Assembly (NCBI RefSeq): GCF_030463565.1
Contig: NC_134676.1
Coordinates: 5,172,001-5,236,000, forward strand
From: Pelecanus crispus
Taxonomy: Eukaryota > Chordata > Aves > Pelecaniformes > Pelecanidae
Direction of reading: 5' to 3'
DNA: 64,000 nucleotides
Made by a program: the position numbers and the translations under genes. Numbering within the stretch: the first letter of the stretch is position 1; each line of letters starts with the position of its first letter. Shown in pieces: positions 11,275 to 25,814 of this stretch. Under the pieces are notes generated by a model that saw only the letters and a list, made by a program, of their open reading frames with translations, was not told where the DNA came from and did not search any database.

Positions 11275-11601
11275 GAGGTGGGTGTTGGTCTCTTCTCCCA
11301 AGTAGTTAGCGATAGGATGAGAGGAAATGGATTCAAGCTGCACCAGGGGAGGTTTAGATTGGATATTAGGAAAACTTTCTTCACGGAAAGAGTAGTCAAG
11401 CATTGGAACAGGCTGCCCAGAGAGGTGGTGGAGTCCCCATCCCTGGAAGTGTTCAAAAATGGGTAGATGTGGCACTCTGGGACACAGTTTAGTCTAGTCT
11501 ACCCTTAACTGGTTTAGTGTGGACTTGGTAGTGTAGGTTAGTGGTTGGACTGGATGATCTTAAAGGCCTTTTCCAACCTAAACGATTCTATGATTTTATG
11601 A
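11275..11601 (+). mobile_element. CR1 LINE fragment, 3' end
   Basis: Runs from cgaggtgggtgttggtctct through caccaggggaggtttagatt to gattctatgattttatga. It carries the variant junction tttagtctagtctaccctta followed by actggtttagtgtgg, shared with the copy at 44884-45439. Only the end of ORF2 remains. Confidence 0.92.
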
Positions 11602-13730
11602 CAAGTGGCAAGTCATTCTTGTCCTTGTTGTTAACCTGCGTTTTGAAATAAGCTGAGCTCCAGCTTTTGCCCAGAATCCTTGTGCAAATGCTTGCTCTTT
11701 CCTTCTGGGTTTAGCTTTAGCAAACTTGCTCTGCGCTTGTGGAGTGCTGACCATGCTCCCCTCCGCGTCATCTCCCATACCGTAATCCCGTGACGTTGTT
11801 ACGTTTAGCCTTGGAGCGCGTATTCCCTACCAGGGCTTAGCTTGAGGTTTGCTGCTTTTGCTTCAGACTGGAGGAAGGGCTGATGTCTGACTCCCTCTTC
11901 CCATCTCAGCAGCTACGCCGCTGGTGGGTCCCGCTACCTCTCTCCTTTTTGGGGACAGGGAGAGCAGCACCCGCACGATTCCGGCTGTCGGCAGCAGTGG
12001 GTGCGCAGCCACTGGAGGGCTCCCAGAGCCCAGATAAGATGCTGCTGCTTAGGAGCTGCTGCCACTTTTGCTGTGCCAAGAGCCTTCCCCCAGCAGAGAT
12101 GCCAGGGCTCCCCTTTTGCTCCACACCTCTTCTTAAACTCTCCACGTATGTTGCCTTCTTAACTTGCTGTGCAAAGGCTCCCTGAAGAGGGACTTGGAGA
12201 TTTGGTAGTTTTAAGTGTGTTCACTGCTTTCCGACCTCTTTCTTTGTTCTGCTCACAGTTAGAGTTATTCCCCCAGTGTCTGTGAAGGGGAGGATTTCTG
12301 TTTTCCCAGACTTTTTGAAGGAGGCTCTGAGAGTACCTAGCTATTATTTACAGTGGCTTGGACCTCTTGCTACTCAGCAGAGGGTGGTATTATTTCAAAT
12401 AATGACTTAGAGCCCTGCTCGGTCCCTATGCGCGTCCTCCTGGAGCAGGAGGATCAGGACCCAGTGCTCTAATTACTTTGCAAACTATCCTTAACACCTG
12501 TAAAATGTAATGCATGCTATCATCATCAGAGAAACCTGAGGGTATGGGTGGTGGAAACAGGAAATAAGAGACCTGTATCCTTAGCCCATCTGTGCTATGT
12601 GTCTTTTCTGTGTACCTTCCCCATTTTCCTCCATATACTGTTTGATTTTATCTATTTGTGATGTAAACTTTTTGTTGTTGTGACTATCTCTGTTTCATCC
12701 TTCTTGGCCCAGCGGGCCTCAGTGCATTAAAGTAAAAGATTGAAGTGAAATCCATGCTTAAAACATGTTGTTACAGTGAAGCATAAATGATCAATGTAAA
12801 GAATAGCTGCAGTTAACAGTTAGAGAGGGAGAGGTTCCTACTAATGTTTTACTCCAGCACCTCCTGCACTGATTTACCAGGTATTTGTCTAGAAGTATGA
12901 ATCCTTCAGGTTTTATCTCTAAGCTAGTTTTATTTTCAGACCATGAGATAGCTATTTCCAAAGAGGCATTTTAACATTTGAAAATGCAGAGTTGAAAATG
13001 TATAGCTGAAAATGTTTGCCAACTATATGAATCAGCCAAAAAATTTTGTAAACACCACCATCCGTGGCTATATGATCCACAGACTCTGTGATCTGTGGCC
13101 TTTTTTTCCAGTTCTGTGCTTAAATAGTATCTAAGTTTTCTGTAAGGAGGGCTGCTTCTGGTCCAACACAAAAACTGGGATGCCTTCCATATTCATCAAA
13201 TTCTGTTTTTCTCTCCTGGTAAATCTTTTTTAAGGGCTTCTGGTAATGACAGCAATTGTTATGCTACTTTATTAATATCTTCCCTTGGTGCTTGTACGGA
13301 AGCAACAATCACAGATCTGGTCCCAGAGGCACCCCAGTTCTTGGTGCTTTCTTGTGCTATGAAAATACATGGAATCTGGAGAAAGAGAATGGAAATTTGT
13401 AGGTTTTCCCACTTAGAAAATGGATGAACCCATTTAAATAAAAAGAACCTGTAAATAAAAACTAGAGGAACCTGTAAATACAAGTAAGTAGCAACTGGAC
13501 GTAGGCCAGTGGCAAATTTTCAGCCAAGGACAGGGACACATCTGCCCATCCTGCCAATGGTATGGCCAGGTCATGGCATGCTTTTTGGCAGCGGAAGGGG
13601 AGTATCTCATGTCCCCATCACCGTTATGGCTACATCTGGTCCTGTGAACAGCAGTCCTGGGTTTTTGAAAGTTACCTTTGGAAGATGGTACTGACAAAAT
13701 CAAACTGCCTTCAGTAAGTGCCCACACTGG

Positions 13731-13769
13731 TGTCCTGGTTTCGGCTGGGGTAGAGTTAATTTTCTTCCT
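13731..13769 (+). mobile_element. LTR stub, first ~39 bp only
   Basis: TGTCCTGGTTTCGGCTGGGG and tagagttaattttcttcc match the 5' end of the solo LTRs elsewhere in the window, then similarity stops abruptly. No matching LTR 3' end was seen nearby. It is probably a deletion remnant. Confidence 0.8.
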
Positions 13770-16700
13770 TTGCTCCCCGGACTTTGTCTCCTCTGTCTGC
13801 CCTGAATCCAGGTGACGGCCTCATGAGGCATTGAGAAAGGTGAGAGATGTATGGTGTCCGGGTGTTGCTTTGACCGCAGTAACTACGTGTTACTGGCGCT
13901 GTAAGGAGTTACATACCATACCATATAGGCTGCAATTTAAAGGCGCAATCTGATGGAGAAAGCACAGAAGGAGGGGAGAATGATGTTGAAATAAACTGGT
14001 TGAGGTGGTCAGTGGCTGTATCTTGCGAATGTGAACGTTTTACTGGACCAGCAGCATTTCCCAGCTCCTTCTAACCTGTCCTAGTTGGCTGACTTCTTGT
14101 AGAGGCTAGCCTCTTGCGGAGTGCTCACCTCTCCTAACTCCCTGAGAAATTCCCACTGCGTTTGTGATAGATGGTTGACAAAACTTGCAGGGTGACCCAG
14201 AAGCATGCCAGGATGATTTCTTAGCAGATGTGCCCTCCGTTCAGCGTTGCGCCACAATGCGCTGGCAGACAGCAACTTGTTAGCCGAGCCCTTTGGACTT
14301 GTCAGAAGCTGCTCCATGCCACCTTGCATGCTTCTCCACTGACCACCGTGTTAAACTGCTTCAATCTGAGCATCTGTCCGGTCCTGGGGGGTGGTGATGT
14401 GCACCCAGGTTGCAACAAGTAGCTGGAGACGGGCACAGCAGAGCTCATGCCTCCTGGTTGCACGTTTGTCGCTGAGGACCCCCACAATGAGCTTTTTTGT
14501 GTAGCTGTACCTGTGCTGATAAAGCATCTGCTTATTCAAGGACCAGAGTGGAGGTGGTGGTTCCCCCTCCCTCCCTTTGGGTCTTAGTTCCATCTCCAAC
14601 GTTTTCTACTTCAATTACTTCAGCAGCATGTGTAAGTCCTGCTCCTAGTCCTTTGATTGTGCCACTCTGCATATATTCAACGCAAAAGCTTTATGTTTTG
14701 TCAAATCTGGCACCCTTCCCTGCAGGCACTGGGTTTGTGAAGTAGCTGGGAGTGAAGCTGGGAGGCTGGAGGAGTTTTCCCTCTGCCTGGTCTCTGCCAG
14801 CTGAGCAGGAGAAAGCTGAGCCGTGCTGAGCCTCTTGGGGAGCTGCTGCGGGCTGCCGATCTGCCCTGTGCGACCGCTTCATCCTCACCAAGATGGAGGG
14901 GAAAAAAAGAAAATCAATGGGTATACCTACAGTGCAAGGACAGTAGAAGAGGTGGGTGGGATGGAGGGTGCTGAAGCCAGACACCGTTCCTGTAGGTGAC
15001 ACCGATCCTGCTTTGTGGCGCTGAGTGCCACTGCAGAGCATGGTCACCACTGCGTCAAGCTCCTGCTGATCCAATTTGAATGTCTACAGGTTGGGTCGCT
15101 TGCCTGTGGTGTTTGCTTAGCCCTTTACAAATGTTCCTGACCTGGGAAACTCTCCTACCTGCCACGTCATCGCTGCAAGGTCTTGGGCTGTTCCATCACC
15201 AAAGCTGCAGTGGCGAATTGATGGAGCAGCAACGGGGGTGCTGGTGAGCCCTTGTTGCATCTGGAGAATGTCAGCTGAAGAAAGTTAGATGCATGTTTGG
15301 GTATGTTTTGCCTAGTGGGCAATTACTGTGTGAAAAAGCATAGCTTGCATCTTATCATGGGTAGAGCATCATGGATGGAAGAAGAAATAGGAAGTGTCTC
15401 TCTAGTAGCTTGTTGTCTGTTGACTTCTGCAGTCACATCCATGTATTGAGATGAAGAAGAGGTCTGATATCCCAGACCTGGGCATTTCTGTCCCCACTGC
15501 TGCCTGTACAAAGCCTCTGCTATGACCAGGAAGAACTGGGTTTGGGACACCTGTGGACAGGCAAGGTCTGCTCAACTTTGCCCATACCAAGGTAGGTCAA
15601 AACCATTGAGAGAACGAGCGTGGGGCCATGATAATGCTAGTGCCCACCTTCTCCAGGCAGCACTAGAGCTCAGGATAAGGCAGCCTTTCATTATAGGCTT
15701 GCAGAGTTTACAGTAGGGTTGTCTCAACTCAACATTGGGCTTGGTCCCAAGTTTGACCAACAGCTACACCTGATTTCATCACTGCTTTGCCCTGAAATGC
15801 CTGATGTGGCCATTCAGAATGGCAACCCTAAGAGACCTTTGACTTGCAAGGGATATATGTGTACCTGCTTAATGATAGCAATAGAAAGTTTTAGGACTGA
15901 ACCCAATGCTCCTCAGACCCAAGTGAGCTTACCAACCACTGACTGTCCTCCCTCTACGCTGGTCATCCTGTCATCCGAATAAGCACTGAAGATCTGGTCT
16001 CTGTGTGATGCTGGGGTTAGCCTGAGTGAGGGGGTGAGCCAGCTAGCAAAACAGAGACACTAAACCTGTCCTTTAGCCTAATCTGAATGATGTGTCTGAT
16101 TAAAAGCGCTTAAAATGGCACCAGAAAATAAGTCCCTGCCCACCCTTCCTACTGAAAGGGAGCCTGAGATGATTTATGTGCTCTGTCTTTCCCTGCTGAA
16201 TGAGCACAGCTGGTGATTTAAGAGATTGATGCTCCTTTAGCTGTGGATTTCATAGGCCCTTTCTGGGATAAGAGATGCACTCCCTTACGCTGCAGCTTGG
16301 GAAGGAGTGAGGGCTGGTTGTATCCATCAGTCCACATGATGTCTGAAGCAGGTCCTGAACTTCCCCTTGGCACAACACTCTTGGCCAGTGAAGCAATGGG
16401 GTTGATGCATGGTTTGAGCTCTGGCCACCACCACCTCTGTGCTGTCTCACTTCGCAGACTCAAAGCAGATTCCAAAGAACTTAGACTTAGATATGAGGCA
16501 GTGAATAGAAACACACCTCTCTAGGATGTGCCTCTGGACAGTAACTTCCTACTTCTTGTTTTTACTCCCACTCTGCCTTGCCTGAGATCCTGTACCCAGC
16601 CTCTCTAGACTGAAGCTTAGTGTGGCATCTTCTCTGAGAGACATGCCATTCTGTTGTCCTTTGTCCTTCCTAATGTCTGAGAACAGAACTGTGATAATGT

Positions 16701-19700
16701 CATTGGTGTTTTTTTTTTCTTTTTTTCTTTAGTGCCCCAAGCTGTCATGTATCTGAAATGTGATTAAGGCCTGGACTGTTCAGCCATTTCCCCTTGCTCA
16801 CTGGCAAACTTCAGCTGAATTTCTCCTCTTGGCATTATCTGCTGCTGTAGAGCTCCAGAATTGCTTTGACAGCTCCTCAGCTCACCTGCCTGTAAGTGTC
16901 AACCACAGGTTTTCCATTCTGCTTGGGTATCTGGCCATCATGCTTGCCCTTCAACATAGCCCTACATGTGTTTGAAAGTGATGGCTTTCAAGGGTGGGTT
17001 GAATGGCCAGAGGAGACCACTGCACCATCTAATCTGACCTGGTATATAACTTCTAGTAAAACATAGATTGTTTTCATCCATTTGCTTCTGAATTGAATTC
17101 CAAAGCTTGGATTGGTACTGAAATATCATATGTGGTAGGAAGGAGTGAGGGAAGGCACAGTGCCCGCAGCCCCTGCCCAGCCACGCTGGCCAAGCGTGGG
17201 AGGAAAGGTGAGTTGCAGATGTGAAGCCAAGCTGTTGAGGTAATAAATGAGGCAAGGCTGAGTGATCACTCTTTCCAACTAAATGTGTCTGGAGGCAATA
17301 TTCTTTGACAGCCTTGACCTGATTGTCCCAGGATTGTCTACATTGCAGTTAATTCTGCAGCTGAGTAATAGGCAGAAGCAACTGTGTTTTAAGGGCATTG
17401 TAGACACTTTTGCCTTTAAGGGGACCACTGGAAATAGTTTTTGTAGGTAGCTCATAACCTCTATGAAGGGCAGGCAGTATAGGTACTATTGAAAGAAGAG
17501 ACCTTTACTTGAACTCTTGGCAGAGCCTGTCAGTGCAAGATCAGCTCCTTTCTAGCTGGGACAGGAATTAGGTGAGATGAAAGCAGCAACTTTCCTTGCC
17601 CTGATGGAGTGACCTGACCCTGGAAGAGCCAGGAGAAGGAATCATTTTTGCTCTCTATGGCAGGTGTTCCCAGAAGACAGGTTGAAGATGGGATTGTGTT
17701 GCTGTTTTTTCTTATTTGGGGTTGTTCTTTCAGAGTTCAGTTGGCTCAATGGGTGTGACATTTTGATCAATGCAGGCAACAGAGCTAAATAGGACATACT
17801 GATAAAGTATTCCTGCCTGTGTGTTTACTCTTTACCTTCACCTCAGGAAACGTATCTGGTAGTAAATGGAACATTTAGTGGCAATAAATGGCAAACTGTT
17901 TTGAGCATGTCTCCAGCATGCTTGGTCCTGCCTTCAAACCGCAACACTTGCACGTGTCTGTGTTGGTAGGTGCCCAAAGCTGGCAGTTTCTCTTTCTGTG
18001 TTGTTGGTACTGGGATCTGCTGGGTCAGAAGGTCCCAGCGATGGAAGTGCCAGGAAGAGACATGTGAGTTGTAGCACATTAAGGCATTTACTTTTGCTTC
18101 CACTGGTTTCTGATAACATAGAAGTGTTCCCAGAGAGCCAGCGCTAACACTTTCAGGCCAATGTAACCTTTACTTAATCGCACTATTGCCATAACCTCGT
18201 ATGGCCCTTTAGATACCAAGTGAGATAAGGCCCCTGCCTAGGGGAGCTCACGCTCATTAACAGTGATGGATAATGACATTGACTCCTGGGATTAAGATCA
18301 GAGGCTGATAACGTGGAGGAGAAGTGTTATGGGGAGTGCATTGTTCTTATCAGTTCTCGCCACACACGGGGTTGAAGCAAACAATAGATCAATTTACATC
18401 ACTTAATACACCCTGCTCACAACCGCGTGTGCAAGTGGCTGTTGACTCACCGGCAGGACCTTGTTGAAAGCTCAGTATTCCTGTCCAGGCAAGATTAGAA
18501 AATGAAGTTGCACCAGAGGAGGGAAGCTGCTTGACACAGAGGTGGCAAAGCGAGGGAAGCTGAGGAAGCGTGGTGGGATGAAGAAGAGATGCAACCTGGG
18601 GTTGGGTAAAGACGATGCTACCGTGTTGAAGAACAGCAGAGCATGGGGGATGAGGTGAGGATGTCCCTTCCATGAGGTGGACATTTCCATATAGTCATTT
18701 TTCTCCTCCCCAACCTTGAACCCCCTTTATGGGTTGTGACCTTTGGTCATGGTGCCTTTTGCAAAGAGATTGCCTTAAAGCACAGTAGGATGGAGCCAGG
18801 GCATCAGCAAGATGTAATTTGGTCATGCTGGAGGGTAAATAAAATGCTGGTAGTCTAAAGCTGGGAATTGGGTAAAGCAGGTGGGGAGGGGAACGTGCTG
18901 GTTAGGAGTGGACATAATGAATGGACCGAGCAGTTACGGCACTTCTTGGCAGGCGGGGCAGGCAGGCTTCTCACAAATCCCTGCTTCTCACGTGACGTCT
19001 TCAGAGACCTTAGCTAAATTAAGTAGAGAGGCTCTGCAATCCCTGAAGGCACACTCTTCCTGGCGTTTCCACAATCCATCGGGCTGGGTGTAAGCTTATC
19101 TTGGTGTGCTTGATAATCACTGTGCCTTGTTGCAGCATGTCCTTAAGTACCTAAAGAGTTGAAAATACCTGACCCTAGATTGCCCATGTTGTAGTTTCCA
19201 GCAGTAAGAGGGGAAAGGAGGTTACTCTTTCTGTTAGGGAGCTGGGTGACTAAGGCCATCCGCAGGTAGGCTTTCATGGAGTCAACTGCAGGTGACTGTG
19301 TCATATGGAGGGGTTTTGATCTAGCCCGTGTTGGTGAAACAGAGCCAATTCCTCGTAGGCAAAAGGCATTACTTCGCTACAGATAATCATATTGTAGAAA
19401 GATTACTCCATGATTTAGTAAGGGAAGGAAGAACGGACATGAGCATCCTCTGAGGTGCAATCACTCATTTGCCTGTCAGGCTTGATTGGTTTGAATAATC
19501 AGGCTTTTGGCTCTTTTTCTCTGAGTGTATAAACAATTCTCAGTCATCCTTTGAATGCTTTTGGATGGGTTCCCAGAAGAACTTAAATCCTGGATGGCTT
19601 TGTAACATGTGTGAAAGCAGCTGTCTTCTCCAGCACCAGTATGCGGTTACCTCTCCCATGATCAGGAGAAATCTGGCTATGCGTATCTGAGGAGCACATG

Positions 19701-22700
19701 AACAACCCCACGTGTCTGAAGCCAGAGCTCTTTGTGTGCGTTTCTTTTATTGCTTGCTCACAGCTTCATCTAAAAGCGCAGGTTTCTGCAAGTCTTACAG
19801 ATAGCCATCATTCTTTGAAAGGACAATGGAACAAACAACCCTGGGCGTGATTATCGGTCACATCCCAAATGAGACCTCTGTAACCTCCTTAGCTTTATTA
19901 CGTAAATCTGCAACATACAGGTTAGCGGCCTCCTCTGGGAGAAGGATTGTTGTGAGGACAATGTGCCTTTCCTGCACGGCATTCTTGCTGACATTCCTCC
20001 TCTGCTATCGTAGGCTTCCAAAGTCCTTGACCGGCCATGTGCTCTAGGCTGAAGGATGGCGCTGGTTTTGCCCGGCTGGTCTATGCAAGTCTTGTGGATT
20101 CCTGCTTGTTTGCAGAATTGCCACCCTGGGAGGCAGTGAAATGCTTACAGCTGTGGTTTTTAGCTGTACTGGAAAGGAGCTGATGGCTGGTGTGACTTGC
20201 TGTGAAGGACTGTTCCACAAGGTCCCAGCAGAGTTTAGGCTGAAGCCACGAATACTGCATCCCTCTTGTGTGATTCCTTCTTTGGCACCTGCTGCTTGTT
20301 TGTGCTGAAGATGAGAGACAACTTCAGCTTCCACAAGATACCAGTCAGGGGAAAGTTTCTTCTGGAATTTTCATTGCCAGCAAAATATAAAACATTTCTG
20401 TACTAAAGGAAAAAAAAAAAAAGTTTTTGGTATTCAGTGGAGGAAATCGGGATGTCTCAATCCAACTGAGCCCATTTCTCAAGCACATTTGATGTAACTT
20501 ATTTCTGTGATAACCCTCTGCTTCTTTTTGGCACATCTGCAAATATCTCGGGATAAGGATAGATCTCCTTTTCTGTGCTGTTCCTGCTATTCTGTTCTTA
20601 ATCCCCAGCATGACTTTCACTTCACAACATCTATCATTTGGTATGTTAGTGGGCATTTGCCCTTTTGAAACTAATCTAGTTCTTCTCTCTGCTTTGTACC
20701 AGCTTTGGCTTAGTAAAATAAAAAATTATTATGTGGCAAATTCATCCCAAAGCTCTATCACTCATATTTTGGCTAAACGTAATCTCACGCTTATGTAAAA
20801 TCCCCCTGTGTTTTGGGTGGGCTGCTCTGTCTGCTGTACTTCTGTGCAGATCCTCTCTTTCCTGAATCAAAAATTCCATCTTTTTTTTTTTTTTGTCTTT
20901 TCCAGTTAAACTAATGTAATCAAACGGGGTCTTCTGTATGGTGTGTATGAAGGGTGATCAAATGGCATTTAATCTGCCTGCATGAAATCTTAACTGAATG
21001 CATCTGTAATAGTTTTGTTGCTGTCCTAGCCCTCGGGGAGCACTGCTCTTGTACCTGGGTGGACTGAGTCTCTGGTGCTGTGGACTCTCTTGCCAGATTC
21101 CACATCTTTCATCATTCTCCACCCCACAGAGATGTATTCCCGTGCCTTTAGGTGTTTCAGGAGAGAAATGAACGGTATGTACTTTGCAAGGAGCTGCAGA
21201 GGGCAGAAAGGGTTGGGTGAGCTCCGGCGCGGGTCCTGCTCGTGGATGCCTATGGACGGACACTGCTGCGGCAGGAACGCGGGTGCAGGGAGAGCCCCAG
21301 AGCAAGCTCTGGCAGCAACTGGAGGGGCTTGTGGCTGAGGATATTTAAGGGTTAGTGAAGTCAAAGTGGTTGGTGGTGCTGGAGAAGCTAGAACGCTTCC
21401 CCAGGGGGGTTGGTGATCATGTCCATCACCAACAACACACTGCCAGGAATGGGGAAATGGAAAAGGGAGCGAGGGCTCAAAAAGCCATTCATGGTGGGAT
21501 TGCCAAAATGGGAAGGGATTTCTTGGGGTGAAGGACATCAGTTCAATATCTCCTTAGGGGAATTCTGTTGAACTTGCCATTCTTCCAAGTTGTTGCTGTG
21601 TTCCTTGTCTCTTGGATAAAACTTGGGTTTGCTACACATAGCAAGCTTGCTAGCTGCTCGCGGTGCCTGGCAGAGAAGTTACGCGCAGAGGTGCGTCTGG
21701 TTGCTAATCCACCACTGCACAACGCTTGCTGTTAAGTGGGATTTCTCTCTCCAGGGAGGGAGAGTTTGTATTTTGAAGATATTCTGTGCATAGTTAGGGT
21801 TGAGTCACCTACGCAGTTTAGATAAGGGTAAGTTGAAGATGTAAGTGATCTGTTGGGCTATGCTGAAGTGAATCAGAGAGATGTGTCAGGGGGGTTATCA
21901 TTCTGGATCTTCCTGTTCAGGTGAAAGCTGCTGCTTTGTATGCAGGGAGTGCATGGACGTAGGGAAGGGTTGTATCTTCCTCTGGCTGAGAGTAAAGGCA
22001 GGACGTTTCTGGCAGCAGGAGGTGACTGAGGGTCCTGCATTTGCTGTCAGATGCTGCCACTTGCTGTAGGTGTTCTCTGTCATGTGAGTAGAGGAAAACA
22101 ACAGAGAGCAAAGGGAAGATGGGGATGAGCTGGGAATATGTAATGAAAAATATATAGCAATTCCAGATACAAGAAGTTTTCTTTTTTTTCTCATCCTGCA
22201 GACAAGAGAAGGTTCAGGTCAGGGGAGACGGACATAACACAAGCTACTACTTATGCAGCCTGTTTGTCATCACTAACAAAACCTCATCTACCTTTTTTAC
22301 GCACACAAAAGGTGTTCAGCATCAGGATGGCTAATAAGATGAACGGCCGGTTCACTAGGGCTGGCAGATTGGGTGACAGCATTTCTATGGACTAGCAGTG
22401 AAGAAGCCGTAGACAGATGCCCCTTGACTGCTTGCTGAGAGTCCTATTTGTGTTTTAGCACCTCAACACAAACAAATCAATGTTGTATTTGTTTTTCCTA
22501 TGAAAAATTAAACCCTGGAAAATGTCATATTTTTAGTGTGTAATTCCGTTCTGGTTTTTTGAAGAGTAATAAAGACCCAGTCATGGTTTTATTTAGAGAA
22601 AAGGCATTTTCCACTTACAGATGATGTTCTTGCTTTCTCCAAAGTAACGTGACTTCCCACCTCCCTCTATCTTTCCTTGTGCGAGAAACCAGGGTTCAGA

Positions 22701-25700
22701 ATCGCAACTTGAAACAAAACTAGATGGATTCTGCTCTCCTCCACAGGATCTGCTTCCTAGATTGTGGTGGTATTTATCACATGAAAACTCAGTTCTCAGA
22801 AGGGCAGAAATGCTGGGATTCTTGCTGCTTTGTTTTGTTACCTCTTTAAAGAGCCTACTCTTTCTGTGTCTCATAAGCAGTGAATATGGAAAGGGAAGGT
22901 AGCATGAGATTATTAGAATGGCCTCTTTAAATAGAAAAGAAAGTTGAAAGATAGAGCTGCGAGTCTTAATTCCCTTCATTTAATTTGTTAAAAAAAAAAA
23001 AAAAAATCTATTGTTAGGACACCATCCAAAGATTTTCTGTAAAGTTGAAAACAATACTGCTGGGTTGTCCTATGCTTTGGTGTGTCCATGTGGTATGGGA
23101 GCATAGTCAGTGCAGGGTAGTGCTATGAGTAGTGCCTTCCCCTGTAGCAAATCCTTCATGCAGCAATGTAGTCCAGAGTGGCTGATTTTCTTCTAGAGTA
23201 TCACATCCTCCCCCACCAAAACTATATACTACAATGTGTTTTATAGCTGCTTTATGGCTGAGGCACCAGGACTGCTTGCTGGAAAATTCCCTTTGAAAAA
23301 ATTCCTTCTTTTCCTTCCCAGTGCGCCACGCCAGGGGCATGCTTTTCTTAGTATTATTTCTTTAATTATACTAATTAGCAAATCTGATCCTTAAACTCCC
23401 ACTAATATCAGCCTTATCCGATTAAACTGTTGACTGATCCAAGAATGTTTAATCTAAAGTGAGGGGATTTGTACTTTGTCAGCTTTCCAAGCCCATGGTT
23501 CCCATCCATTTTATAATCTATATATTTTCACGGGAGGCAAAAGAAAGGAAAATACAGGTTTTCCTAGAAAGTGTTTGCATTTGAACTCCCAATTTTGCAA
23601 TCGTGTGCACACGCAAGTTTATTTTACCCAAAAAAATAATCTCATTGACCTCACTGGGCCTAAAACTGGAAGCAATTGCTCCGACATTACAAGTGCAACT
23701 TGTAATGCATATTTTCCCACACAGGTACTTCTGATTGATGGCAGGATTGATTTCATTGCTCGCTTCTAAGCATTTGAGTTTGTTGTGAGAAATCCTTCTC
23801 ATGGCGGTTGAATACGCTCCGCATTTGGGGCCAGCTTTCAAGCTGCATTGCTCCCTCGGGCCGTTCGAAATACTGGTATTGTGGGCAGGAATTCATCCGG
23901 TCTCAGACCGGATCTCGTTGCCCCAGTCTCTGAGGCTCTTGCCATAGCACATGAAGCCACATGAGCTCCTCTGTCACGTTTGCCCTTTCAGCCTCCCTTT
24001 CCTGGTTCTCGGTGGCATCCTTCTTCAGCAATACCCTTGGGTGATGCCCAGAACTACGAGGTTGCAGAGTTACTCCTGTTCCCTCTCCCTCTTTATTTCT
24101 GTTCCTCTTTCTACCCCAGGCGAGTGCTTCTGTGTCAGGCAAAGGGCATGGCTCCAACGCCGCTGTCTCCTGTGGTCTGCCCCTCCTGTGTGCCAAGGGC
24201 ATCTTCGGCCCCGATGATTGAGGCAGGGTGGGCAGCAGCCCCACGGCGCAGGAGCTAAGCCCCAGCCCGTGCAGGACCAGGAGGCTGCACTTGCAAACAG
24301 CTGGGCATGGAAGGGCTCTTGCTGGTGAAAAGTGCAGGAAGGCAGTGAAGCAAAGTTGGTTTACTTTGCATTGAAATGTGGTAGCGAGTCAGGAGGGCTC
24401 AACCTCAAGGTAGGTAATTTAACCTTCTGAGTCCCTTTGCAAGTGAAATGTTTTTAAATATTAGCTGGTGTAGGAAGTAATAAGGAGCCAAGAGAGGTCC
24501 ACGCCGCTTGCTGAGCTGTGTCTAGGCACTGTCTGGGGGATGCTGGTTGAGAAAGTTTGGGACCGTGACAGGGCACGTATGCTCAGTCAAGCAGGGTGGG
24601 TGTCTGCGTGCCAGCACCTGATCCTTTTCATTTACCAGCATGGGTGTAGCCTTCGGGGACCGAAGCCCAAGTCTTCTGACCCAGTTCTATGAAATATTAA
24701 GGCTTCCAACTCCTGCTTAAACACTTTCCATTTGTGGAAACTAACTGCCAATTACCTTGGTCTACCCATGCCTTTGAGAATAAGCCGAGTTGAGGGTCTG
24801 AAGTCATTGGGCTGTTTTTGCTTTGAGTGTTATACTGTTTCCCCATCTCATTCGACGTCTCAGGTAAGCTGAACTCCTGGTAACAAAAAAACCCCAAAAG
24901 CCTTACCACCTGAGGGCACATTTTCATGGCAAGGCGAAGAAAGCATCAGAAAAATGTTCATTTGTCTCTAACAATTCACTTGCCGTAGTAGCCTTTGCAA
25001 TGTTTCTACTCTGAGGGAGGGGGAAATAATCAAGTATTTGTTTTGAATGCACAGCCCTGCTTCCTGGTGGCTGGCATCTTTCTTAGCAGGTGAATTATTC
25101 CTAGCCATGGCCAAATTCTGTGTCAATTCGACCCTTTATACTAAGCGTTAAGATTCAAAAGATTAGATAATTATCAACACAAGCATTCTTTATACTGTTT
25201 ATATTTCATGTACAACATGGTAAAACCAAACAAAACCTGTAACAGTCCTGGAGGATCAGATAAAGGAGATTGTATTGTTGCATGTCCCCAGATTTGAGCA
25301 TCTAGAATGGTGCTGTGCTGCACTCATACCTCCTGGTTTCATTCCTGCTTCTGCAGCCGACTCTTGGTTCTGGTCTTCAGGTGACTTGAGCTGAACGTTT
25401 CCTCCTCCCAGTTCAGCATCATTAGCGTCTTTGCTGCACGGCTAAATATTGGCCTCTTGTGCATTGCCCAGTTATTGGTTTGCTGGGGGAAGGGGAAATG
25501 AGGGCTGTAGCCCACTTCTTGGTACCACTGCTGGTGTTTCCAGCGTGCCCTGGGCTCCGTGAGGAAGCAGCACTGCTTTGGGAGGGGAGTGAACTCTGCT
25601 GAAAAAAGCTGCTGGTCCTTGCTCAGCATCCCATGATGGCTTGTCTTAAGTTGTCAGTCATGCTTTCCCTCCCCTTATGTCCGGTCGCAAACCCCACGCA

Positions 25701-25814
25701 GGACTGGCGAGGTGCGTGGCTGCAGCCAGGGCAGCTGAACCACAGCAGCGGGTGCTGGGGGCCAGGAGGCATGCCGGTGTCAAATGGTGGAGACTGGGGC
25801 AGGTGCTTGATATG

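Larger units (their letters stand above)
7858..25814. other. Intergenic or SIGLEC15 upstream DNA, no coding exon recognised
   Basis: SIGLEC15 needs at least a signal-peptide exon and a short linker exon further along the minus strand, most likely in this stretch. I looked for residues like the human KIDTTENLLNTEV linker and for a signal peptide followed by a donor, and found no convincing candidate. Recognised contents are the CR1 fragment at 11275-11601, the LTR stub at 13731-13769, and A/T homopolymer runs (for example near 8209, 16711, 20410, 20881 and 22988). The rest appears unique and non-coding. Confidence 0.5.

Noticed and set aside
21026-21538. Minus-strand open frame of about 170 codons
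   Set aside because: Proline-rich low-complexity start, no recognisable domain, no splice context or conservation evidence; overlaps other frames of similar length in a locally GC-rich patch.
25105-25140. Peptide KGRIDTEFGH on the minus strand, resembling the human SIGLEC15 linker KIDTTEN
   Set aside because: No acceptor or donor in suitable positions and phase; similarity is only a few residues.
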